This document shows, piece after piece, positions 44,675-50,740 of a DNA stretch of 55,522 nucleotides. Below the pieces are notes generated by a model. The model searched no databases and had not been told where the DNA came from. It worked only from the letters and a program-made list of their open reading frames with translations. Positions within the stretch are counted from its first letter, which is position 1. Each line of letters begins with the position of its first letter. The stretch is from an uncultured Prevotella sp. (GTDB lineage Bacteria; Bacteroidota; Bacteroidia; Bacteroidales; Bacteroidaceae): positions 1 through 55,522 of the forward strand of contig CAMCBZ010000016.1 of NCBI GenBank assembly GCA_945873145.1. The letters run 5' to 3'. Made by a program: the position numbers and the translations under genes.

Positions 44675-46069
44675 ATGAAATATTTGCTTACCGCCGGGCT
44701 CTTTGCCACGGCTCTCGCTTTCGGGCTCAGCTCCTGCGAGAACGAGAATATCAACCCATACGACTATGCCGCCAAAACCGACACCATCACCATCAACACC
44801 GGTGACGAGAACACAGTGAAGACTGCCGTAGCTTCCTATCCCACCGGCTCCATCGTATGGAGTCACGACACCACACTCGTCACGTCGTTTAAGGTAACCG
44901 AAGGTGCTTCTCTCTATATCGAGCCTGGCGTACACGTCACCGTCAGCCACGACTCACAGGAAGCCGACAAGCATCCTATCGAGATCGTCGCACTCGGCAA
45001 TCTCTATGCTATGGGCACGGAGGAGAAACCCGTCGTGATCACTTCCGACACGGGCAAGCCCAACGACTGGGGAGGCATCATCTGCGGATATAACTGCAGT
45101 GAGGTTGTACTCAGCCACGTCGAGCTCGCTGACTGTGGAGCCACTCCAACCGAGAGCTCCATGTCGTTCCAGAACAAGCTTTTCAAGACAACCATTGACG
45201 GTGGTGTGCCTGCCTTCCACTTCTGCAACACCAACGGCCGCTTTGCCATGATCGGCTGCTATCTCCACGACAACTACAACGACCAGACTTACTTCACCGG
45301 TGGCAAGGGCATCATCACAGGCTGCACCTTTGCCGACAGCGGTAACAGCAACGATGGTGGAGAAGCCATCAACGTGAAGTCGGGATGTACACTCGACATA
45401 GCCTACAACCTCATATACAACGCATGCACAAATGCTTTCAAACTCTCTGATGCCGGCGTAGAGAAGAACTTCGCCTCGAAGCTCGTCATCTACAACAACA
45501 CCGCCGTAGACTGTGGCTGGCGCCGTACAAAGAATAAGAAAGGTGGCAACGTTTGGCTTGAGAAAGGCATTGCACCCGTCTTTGTCAACAACCTCATGGT
45601 GGACAACCGCTATGGCATTCGTCAGCCCGACAAAGATGGTGGCGACATCGCCAACAGCGTGCTTGCCCCCAACTATCTCTTTGCTTCCACAGCCGACGGT
45701 GTGAAGCAGCAGGCCAAAGACTTCAGCATGCTTGTCTGGGACGAAGGTAACAAGACAAGCGCAGCACCCGAAGACCTCAAAAAGCTCTTTGTCAACTTTG
45801 CGCAAAGCGACAAGATGAACATTAACTGTGAGAGTGACGACATTGCCAAAGGTGCTCCGCTCGCATGGAGCAGTGCTTGGGACTTCCATCTCCAAACCGG
45901 TGCAGTTGCGCTCAGCGGTGCAACCTCTTCTGTAGTCCGCAACTTCACCACTGGTCTGCCGTTCTTTGGTATGAAGAAAGTCAAATGGGTCGACAGCAAC
46001 AATGACCAGAACTATTACTTCACCGCACCCATGGCCAGCACATTCTTTGGTGCCTTCGGCACTAAATAG
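44675..46069 (+). CDS. Right-handed beta-helix lipoprotein
   Basis: A secreted lipoprotein of 464 residues. The signal peptide ends in a lipobox (FGLSSCENEN, acidic residues after the Cys as in surface-exported lipoproteins). The body has the features of a right-handed parallel beta-helix: GASLYIEPGVHVTV, ALGNLYAMGTEEKPVVITS, HNDN-type ladders such as GGKGIITGCTFADSGNSNDGG, INVKSGCTLDIAYNLIYNACTNAFKL, and SKLVIYNNTAVDCGW. Such folds bind or cleave polysaccharides, or act as adhesins; no lyase or hydrolase catalytic set is obvious. It is flanked by a TonB receptor and a phosphatase, suggesting a surface partner of the receptor. No close match to a named family was recognised. Confidence 0.85.
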   Translation: MKYLLTAGLFATALAFGLSSCENENINPYDYAAKTDTITINTGDENTVKTAVASYPTGSIVWSHDTTLVTSFKVTEGASLYIEPGVHVTVSHDSQEADKHPIEIVALGNLYAMGTEEKPVVITSDTGKPNDWGGIICGYNCSEVVLSHVELADCGATPTESSMSFQNKLFKTTIDGGVPAFHFCNTNGRFAMIGCYLHDNYNDQTYFTGGKGIITGCTFADSGNSNDGGEAINVKSGCTLDIAYNLIYNACTNAFKLSDAGVEKNFASKLVIYNNTAVDCGWRRTKNKKGGNVWLEKGIAPVFVNNLMVDNRYGIRQPDKDGGDIANSVLAPNYLFASTADGVKQQAKDFSMLVWDEGNKTSAAPEDLKKLFVNFAQSDKMNINCESDDIAKGAPLAWSSAWDFHLQTGAVALSGATSSVVRNFTTGLPFFGMKKVKWVDSNNDQNYYFTAPMASTFFGAFGTK

Positions 46070-46079
46070 CAGTCTTTCT

Positions 46080-46138
46080 TAGATTCTATAGTTCGATAGA
46101 CGCTATCACGCGATCGCTTCTATAAGCTATAGAATCTA
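46080..46138. repeat. 12-bp inverted repeat with internal hairpin, upstream of the phosphatase gene
   Basis: TAGATTCTATAG (46080-46091) pairs exactly with CTATAGAATCTA (46127-46138). Inside are a GATAG-ACG-CTATC hairpin (46095-46107) and a self-complementary GCGATCGC (46110-46117). It starts 11 bases after the beta-helix stop and ends 28 bases before the next ATG, so it is either a terminator or a leader structure. Confidence 0.65.
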
Positions 46139-46166
46139 TAGTATCTACAGCAAAAACATCATCATC

Positions 46167-47126
46167 ATGAAAAAGACAATATTCCATTCTCTCTTCGCGG
46201 CTTTCCTGCTCACGGTAGTCGTCATTCTCCCCTCCTGTGCCCAGACACCCGCCGAGTGGCAGAAGCTGAAAGCCGGTGTCAACCTTTATTGGGTCAACGA
46301 CATGGGGCGCAATGGATACTACGACCAGAAGACCATCGCCGAACTCATGGGAAAGATGGCGCTCACCGTCGGTCCTGAGGCCATCATCGCCGTGGGCGAT
46401 GTCCATCACTTCAATGGTGTACAGAGCACCAGTGACCCTCTGTGGATGACCAACTACGAACTCGTCTACTCCAATCCCGAACTGATGGAGTTCTGGTATC
46501 CTGTCTTGGGCAACCATGAGTATCGTGGCAACACACAGACTGTGCTCGACTACGCCAAGGTCAGCCGCCGTTGGGCCATGCCCGCCCGCTACTACTCCAA
46601 GGTGTTCAGAGGCAAGGGCTGCAAACTGCGTATTGTCTTCATCGACACTACGCCACTGATGGACTGCTACCGCAACGACAGCACGACTTATCCCGACGCT
46701 CATAAGCAGGACCGCGAACGCCAGCTGGCATGGCTCGACAGCACGCTGACAGCTGCCCACGAGGACTGGGTGATCTGCGTGGGACACCATCCCATCTATG
46801 CTCAGACACCGAAGAAGGACGTGGAGCGTGCCGACATGCAGAAATATCTCCTGCCCGTGCTGCGTCGTCACAGCAACGTGGCCGTCTATGGTTGCGGACA
46901 TATCCACAACTTCCAGTACATCAAGAAGCCGGGCGACCCTATCGTTTATTGGGTGAACTCCGCCGCCGCGCTCTCCCGTCCCGTGAGTGCCACCGACGGC
47001 ACACTGTGGTGCGACCCCTCGACAGGCTTCACCATCATCAGCGCCAACAAGCAGCAGCTGACTCTCTCGGCCATCAACAAGAATGGCAAGATTCTCTATC
47101 AGTTGCCTATCAAGAAGACGAAATAG
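46167..47126 (+). CDS. Purple-acid-phosphatase-like metallophosphoesterase
   Basis: A secreted metallophosphoesterase of 319 residues resembling tartrate-resistant acid phosphatases. The signal peptide ends in a Cys-containing site (LPSCAQTP), so it may be a lipoprotein. Metal-binding blocks in order: VNDMGRNGYY, AVGDVHHFNG, PVLGNHEYRGN, ICVGHHPIYA and GCGHIHNFQY, the usual D, GD, GNHE, H, GHxH series. In the second block His-His-Phe replaces the common Asn-Phe-Tyr, so the bridging metal site may differ. It follows the beta-helix gene; together with the TonB receptor it may release phosphate or dephosphorylate a ligand before uptake. Substrate unknown. Confidence 0.88.
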   Translation: MKKTIFHSLFAAFLLTVVVILPSCAQTPAEWQKLKAGVNLYWVNDMGRNGYYDQKTIAELMGKMALTVGPEAIIAVGDVHHFNGVQSTSDPLWMTNYELVYSNPELMEFWYPVLGNHEYRGNTQTVLDYAKVSRRWAMPARYYSKVFRGKGCKLRIVFIDTTPLMDCYRNDSTTYPDAHKQDRERQLAWLDSTLTAAHEDWVICVGHHPIYAQTPKKDVERADMQKYLLPVLRRHSNVAVYGCGHIHNFQYIKKPGDPIVYWVNSAAALSRPVSATDGTLWCDPSTGFTIISANKQQLTLSAINKNGKILYQLPIKKTK

Positions 47127-47273
47127 ACAGAATGGGCTCTTACTACAATTAATCAGAATAGGTTCCTATAATAAATAATAGGTGTTGGGCAGTCTCCTAC
47201 AAGCTGCTCAACACTCACACAAGCCAAGGCCATCAAGACCGTTGCCGGAAAAAACTATAAAGCCGGCGAGACG

Positions 47274-48053
47274 ATGACGAGCTCAAAGAGTCGTGTGCTC
47301 ATCGCCGAAGACTTCAAGCAATTGACCTTCAAGGACGAAAAGACGGGCGTGACGCTCCGCTACAACCTCTTCGTGCCAAAGGACTACGATGCTTCGAAGC
47401 GTTATCCCCTTGTTCTCTTCATGCATGACGCCAGCGGTGCCAACCAGGTGGACAACTACACGCTCTTGCAAGGCAACGGTGCCACCGTATGGGCTTCGCC
47501 CCGCGACCAGGCCAAGCACCCATGCTTTGTGCTCGCTCCGCAGTTCGATGAGATTGTCGTGGACGACAGTTTCCGCGTATCAGCAAGTGCCGAGACGACC
47601 ATCGACCTGCTCGATGCCATCAAGAGTCAGTACAGCATCGACGCTGACCGTGTCTACACCACCGGTCAGTCGATGGGTTGCATGTTGAGCTATCTGCTCA
47701 TGTCGACCCACCCCGACGAGTTTGCCGCCGGCATGCTCGTAGCCGGACAGTGGGATCCGAAGGTCATCGCTCCGATGGCCAAGAAGCCGCTGTGGCTCGT
47801 CTCCTGCACAGGTGACGCCAAGAGCTCGACAGGTGCTGCCACCGCCCAGAAGCTCTGGAGTTCGCTTGGGGCCAAGACCAACTCGGCCTCATGGCCGCTG
47901 GACACCACCGAGGTGGCGCGTGCCCAAGAGATTGAGGCTTTGCGCCGTCAGCCCGTCACCATCCGCTACAGCCATCTGCGTGGCGGCTGGCACTTCGATA
48001 CATGGCGTGTGGCCTACAGCTTCCGCGCTGTGCGCGACTGGCTGTTCTGCTAA
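47274..48053 (+). CDS. Predicted peptidase/esterase of the alpha/beta-hydrolase fold, possibly N-terminally truncated
   Basis: An alpha/beta-hydrolase of the prolyl-oligopeptidase/PHB-depolymerase-like type, 259 residues from the ATG at 47274. Seen: TLRYNLFVPKDYDASKRYPLVLFMHDASG (oxyanion region), nucleophile elbow TTGQSMGCM, and a C-terminal GGWHFDTWRVAY with the expected catalytic His. Relatives are usually secreted, but this frame has no signal peptide. In-frame sequence continues upstream without a start codon to a stop near 47170 (...AIKTVAGKNYKAGETM), which looks like coding sequence. The N-terminus may therefore have been lost, or an unusual start is used. A rho-independent terminator follows at 48131. 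Confidence 0.7.
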   Translation: MTSSKSRVLIAEDFKQLTFKDEKTGVTLRYNLFVPKDYDASKRYPLVLFMHDASGANQVDNYTLLQGNGATVWASPRDQAKHPCFVLAPQFDEIVVDDSFRVSASAETTIDLLDAIKSQYSIDADRVYTTGQSMGCMLSYLLMSTHPDEFAAGMLVAGQWDPKVIAPMAKKPLWLVSCTGDAKSSTGAATAQKLWSSLGAKTNSASWPLDTTEVARAQEIEALRRQPVTIRYSHLRGGWHFDTWRVAYSFRAVRDWLFC

Positions 48054-48130
48054 CATAAGTAAAGCTTGGTATTTAGTAAGGCCATGACACTGTACAGAAG
48101 TAACCGAAGTTATAAAGAACTTCATAGAAG

Positions 48131-48160
48131 CCCCGGGGCATGTGTGCCTCGGGGTTTTTT
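48131..48160 (+). terminator. Rho-independent terminator after the predicted peptidase
   Basis: CCCCGGGGCA (48131-48140) pairs with TGCCTCGGGG (48145-48154, one G-T pair) around TGTG, followed by six T. The textbook form supports plus-strand termination. The rest of 48161-48359 holds no gene. Confidence 0.9.
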
Positions 48161-48359
48161 GATGGTATGTAGCGGAGTCCTTGCTCCTCCCTGTCATCAA
48201 ATGAGGAATTGTTGAAATTGCAAAGGGAAGATGCCGACGCTGTCAGGCGGCGTATGTCAAAATTAACCAATTCCTCGCCGTTATAACATAAATTGATTAC
48301 TGTACGGCAAACATCGTTAAAGATAAGCTGTGGTTGATGGCATGTTGATAGAAAAGCCT

Positions 48360-48367
48360 TATCTTTG
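48360..48367 (+). promoter_or_regulatory. -7 box for the 92-residue gene
   Basis: TATCTTTG, 75 bases before the ATG at 48443. Confidence 0.45.
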
Positions 48368-48442
48368 CATTGCATCAGGCGAAGGACAAGCTGGTTTTCC
48401 CTTACGCCTCATGCAAGCTATACGAACCTCTAACAGAAAGGA

Positions 48443-48721
48443 ATGGACATGAAAATCAACATGAAGATCAATAAGGATATCAAGAGTTATATCCGTGACC
48501 TCACCGAATTGGTGTGGGCATATATCCGCCACCGCGCAGCCTATCCTGCCAATGCCCTGCTCGCCGTGCAGCGTGAACTGGCCTGCAACGTCTTTGACAG
48601 TCCCGACAACTGCCGTGGATGCGACTTCTACGCTCCCGAGATGCTGCTCACCTATAACGAAAAAGGTGCTATGGTGCCCAATCATAGCGTCATCAAGAGT
48701 ATTGCGAAGAGATACTACTAA
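48443..48721 (+). CDS. Small conserved-looking protein of unknown function
   Basis: An uncharacterised protein of 92 residues, with in-frame ATGs at 48443, 48449 and 48461; the first is used here. It has an amphipathic start (MDMKINMKINKDIKSYIRDLTELVWAYIRHR) and a Cys-containing NVFDSPDNCRGCDFYAPEMLL that could bind a metal as a CxxC pair together with the earlier LACNV. No signal peptide or membrane segment. It has its own -7 box and a type B hairpin repeat 3 bases after its stop, as for genuine genes in the window, which supports expression. Function not recognised. Confidence 0.65.
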   Translation: MDMKINMKINKDIKSYIRDLTELVWAYIRHRAAYPANALLAVQRELACNVFDSPDNCRGCDFYAPEMLLTYNEKGAMVPNHSVIKSIAKRYY

Positions 48722-48723
48722 AA

Positions 48724-48757
48724 AGCCCTCCTCTAACTCCCCCCCAAGGGGGAGAAT
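48724..48757 (+). repeat. C/G-rich 3'-end hairpin repeat, type B
   Basis: AGCCCTCCTCTAACTCCCCC, then CCAAGGGGGAG, beginning 3 bases after the TAA at 48719-48721. Nearly identical to the sequence after the GH51 stop and in the same orientation. Confidence 0.75.
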
Positions 48758-48787
48758 CGCAATACCATCGCTCTGATGTAGTGGGTG

Positions 48788-49351
48788 TCATAAGAGCAGC
48801 CGCTCGATGACTTTGGGATAATACTCCATCTCCAATGCATGCTCCTTGGTGGCTATTGTCTCCGGTGTGTCTTCCGGCGTGAGGGCTACACGGTACTGCG
48901 CAATGATGTCACCGCCATCGCACTGCTCGTTGACCCAGTGCACGGTCATACCGGTCTCCTGCTCGTGCGCTGCCCACACAGCCTCGTGGACATGGTGGCC
49001 GTACATACCCTTGCCGCCGAACTTCGGCAACAGCGACGGATGGATGTTGATGATGGCATGGGGAAAAGCCTGAATAAGAAACGAAGGAATCATCAGCAGG
49101 AAACCCGCCAGGACAATGAACTGCACGCCGTGCTCCCTCAGCAAGGGTAGCAGCTTGTCAGGGTCGTTGAAGTCGGCGCGTGGCATGACGGCCGTGGACA
49201 CACACAGCCGTCGGGCACGCTCCAAGACCGGAGCGTGGGACTTGTTACACATGACCAACGCTACATTGATATGATCAGATTGGGCAAAGTAGCGGATGAT
49301 GTTTTCACAATTGGTGCCGTTGCCCGAGGCGAAAACAGCTATGTTAATCAT
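48788..49351 (-). CDS. purN: Phosphoribosylglycinamide formyltransferase
   Basis: A 187-residue purine-biosynthesis enzyme that transfers a formyl group from 10-formyl-tetrahydrofolate to glycinamide ribonucleotide. Phosphate-binding NIAVFASGNGTNCENI, folate-pocket VLAGFLLMIP, and the catalytic NIHPSLLPKFGGKGMYGHHVHEAV (Asn and His), with catalytic Asp in NEQCDGGDII. All key residues are present and the length is standard. Its 5' end overlaps the upstream HAD gene by 8 bases, so the two are translationally linked. Confidence 0.96.
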   Translation of the reverse strand: MINIAVFASGNGTNCENIIRYFAQSDHINVALVMCNKSHAPVLERARRLCVSTAVMPRADFNDPDKLLPLLREHGVQFIVLAGFLLMIPSFLIQAFPHAIINIHPSLLPKFGGKGMYGHHVHEAVWAAHEQETGMTVHWVNEQCDGGDIIAQYRVALTPEDTPETIATKEHALEMEYYPKVIERLLL

Positions 49352-49958
49352 GAATCTCCAATAACTTTTTTATTTCCAGGATTGTTTCTGCCGGATTCTC
49401 TCTGTTGAAGCGGATGCCCTGCATGCCCACAGACTGACAGACTTTGATGTTCTCGGCCTTGTCGTCGAGGAACAGACATGTATCTGCCTTAAGGTGGAAC
49501 TTGCCGAGGAAAGCTTGGTAGATGGCTGGATCAGGCTTGAGCAGATGCACATCCTTAGAGACAAGCTCGTCGGTGATGAGGCCAAAAATGCTGAACTTAG
49601 CCTTCACCTCCAGCAGTTTGCTCGACCAGTTGCTCAGTCCATAGACGTGGAAGCCACGCTCTTTCAGCACCAGGATGAGTTCGCGGATGCCCGGCGTCTC
49701 CACCGTGAAGACATCAGTGTAGTGGCTGGCAAAATAGCTGAGCGTATCAGCGTATTCGGGCCATCGCTCTTGCTGTTGACGGATATAATAGACGAAAGGA
49801 TGCAGTTCCCTGTCCATGGCTGCGCCTACCTCTTCCGGCAGCACGTGGTCCATGAACCACTGTCCCTGTTCCCGACTCCCCAACAACTTGCCGAAGAACG
49901 CCACAAAGTCGTACTGCACCAGCACGCCGCCATAGTCAAAAACGATGTTCTCTATCAT
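49344..49958 (-). CDS. HAD-superfamily hydrolase (subfamily IA)
   Basis: A cytoplasmic HAD phosphatase of 204 residues. Motif I is NIVFDYGGVLVQYD, with a nucleophilic Asp but Tyr-Gly at the position where many phosphatases have a second Asp, a variant known for the GGVL group. The cap is helical (about 15-95). Motif II is YGLSNWSS, motif III the Lys in LLKPDPAIYQ, and motif IV FLDDKAENI. Substrate not predictable; relatives act on small phosphorylated metabolites. It forms a two-gene unit with purN, so a nucleotide or sugar phosphate is plausible. Its promoter is at 49979-49986. Confidence 0.88.
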   Translation of the reverse strand: MIENIVFDYGGVLVQYDFVAFFGKLLGSREQGQWFMDHVLPEEVGAAMDRELHPFVYYIRQQQERWPEYADTLSYFASHYTDVFTVETPGIRELILVLKERGFHVYGLSNWSSKLLEVKAKFSIFGLITDELVSKDVHLLKPDPAIYQAFLGKFHLKADTCLFLDDKAENIKVCQSVGMQGIRFNRENPAETILEIKKLLEIHD

Positions 49959-49978
49959 TACTTTACCTTATTTTCCCA

Positions 49979-49986
49979 CAAAGATA
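49979..49986 (-). promoter_or_regulatory. -7 box for the HAD-purN operon
   Basis: Minus-strand TATCTTTG, 20 bases upstream of the HAD ATG at 49958. The divergent box at 50048-50055 serves the small membrane proteins. Confidence 0.5.
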
Positions 49987-50047
49987 GCGAAAAATATCCA
50001 AACGGCAAATAATCTTCTTGAATCTTGCAAGTTTGGATGAAAAGTCT

Positions 50048-50055
50048 TATCTTTG
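50048..50055 (+). promoter_or_regulatory. -7 box 4 bases before the DUF6722-like start codon
   Basis: TATCTTTG followed by CGGT and then ATG at 50060. Transcription would begin at or very near the start codon, pointing to a leaderless message. Confidence 0.5.
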
Positions 50056-50059
50056 CGGT

Positions 50060-50284
50060 ATGACATTGAAAGATGATAGAGAACGGGAGAAGAGCAGACG
50101 GGAGGCACTTGGCAAGTTCCTCTACAACCTGGCTCAGACCTGCTTCACAGCTATGGTTGTGGGAGCAGTAGTGACGTACTTCATGGCTAATGTCAAGACA
50201 TCGGTGTTTATTTATCTCTTTGTAATGGGAGTAATCGCAACAGTTGTTTTTGCTTATTTGGGAAATTATATTTTAAAGAAGTAA
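50060..50284 (+). CDS. Small two-helix membrane protein, DUF6722-like
   Basis: A 74-residue inner-membrane protein: a charged cytoplasmic start (MTLKDDREREKSRREALGKF), then two hydrophobic helices (about 25-46, CFTAMVVGAVVTYFMAN, and 50-70, FIYLFVMGVIATVVFAYLG) and a basic tail (ILKK). The start at 50060 is chosen because a -7 box lies immediately before it; a longer TTG-initiated form from 50018 would contain that promoter. Resembles the DUF6722 group of Bacteroidales from memory. It precedes two even smaller membrane proteins by 4 bases, so the three form one transcript. Function unknown. Confidence 0.8.
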   Translation: MTLKDDREREKSRREALGKFLYNLAQTCFTAMVVGAVVTYFMANVKTSVFIYLFVMGVIATVVFAYLGNYILKK

Positions 50285-50288
50285 CGCT

Positions 50289-50414
50289 ATGATGATGCAA
50301 GGACTTGACGGACTTATATTTGTTTTGGGCGGCTCTGCTGCCATGGGAATCCTCTTTGCCATTTGGCTCCACACTAAGAGTGGACAGAAATGGCTGAAGT
50401 CGCTTGACGACTGA
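50289..50414 (+). CDS. 41-residue single-helix membrane microprotein, copy 1
   Basis: A 41-residue frame starting MMMQGLDGLIFVLGGSAAMG with one transmembrane helix (about 8-28) and an amphipathic, basic C-terminus ending WLKSLDD. It starts 4 bases after the preceding stop. The next frame encodes a paralogue whose last 20 residues are identical while the N-terminal halves differ, and nucleotide changes between them are mainly at third positions (for example CTGAAGTCG against CTAAAGTCA). Conservation of this kind is strong evidence for real translation despite the length. Function unknown. Confidence 0.75.
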   Translation: MMMQGLDGLIFVLGGSAAMGILFAIWLHTKSGQKWLKSLDD

Positions 50415-50434
50415 ATATTCAAAGTAACAACAGA

Positions 50435-50557
50435 ATGATACATGGATTAGAAGGACTCATTATTGTTTTTGCTGGTACATCCATCGTTGCCATACTCTTT
50501 GCCATTTGGCTCCACACAAAGAGCGGACAGAAATGGCTAAAGTCACTTGACGACTAA
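50435..50557 (+). CDS. 40-residue single-helix membrane microprotein, copy 2
   Basis: A 40-residue paralogue of the preceding gene, beginning MIHGLEGLIIVFAGTSIVAI and sharing the identical 20-residue C-terminus that ends SGQKWLKSLDD. One transmembrane helix is predicted at about residues 6-27. The gap from the first copy is 20 bases. A type A hairpin repeat begins 6 bases after the stop, as seen at other genuine gene ends here. It could be a subunit-like or regulatory membrane peptide; there is no known family that I recognise. Confidence 0.75.
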   Translation: MIHGLEGLIIVFAGTSIVAILFAIWLHTKSGQKWLKSLDD

Positions 50558-50562
50558 ACGAA

Positions 50563-50644
50563 CAGCCTCACCCCCGTACCCCTCTCCAAAAGAGAGGGGA
50601 GTGATTACCGACAAGAGTTGTTAGGACTGCCTCACCCCCGTACT
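50563..50644 (+). repeat. C/G-rich 3'-end hairpin repeat, type A, plus a partial copy
   Basis: Full copy 50563-50603: AGCCTCACCCCCGTACCCC then CTCTCCAAAAGAGAGGGGAG. The head of a second copy, GCCTCACCCCCGTACT, is at 50629-50644 without its hairpin. Both are in the same orientation, downstream of the microprotein operon. Confidence 0.75.
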
Positions 50645-50699
50645 TTCAACGAAAACCAGCGAACCGAAAGAGGTTAGGATGTCACCCGCCATACATTTT

Positions 50700-50740
50700 A
50701 CTCCCCTCTCCTTTGGAGAGGGGTATGGGGGTGAGGCTTA
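50700..50740 (-). repeat. C/G-rich 3'-end hairpin repeat, type A, overlapping the receptor stop codon
   Basis: On the minus strand the TAA stop of the haem-type receptor (50738-50740) is also the first bases of TAAGCCTCACCCCCATACCC, followed by a CCCCTCTCC-AAA-GGAGAGGGG hairpin. Confidence 0.75.

Noticed and set aside
47140..47215. Terminator hairpin (TTGGGCAG...CTGCTCAA) after the phosphatase gene
   Set aside because: The stem is imperfect, there is no T run, and the right arm lies in possible coding sequence of the peptidase.
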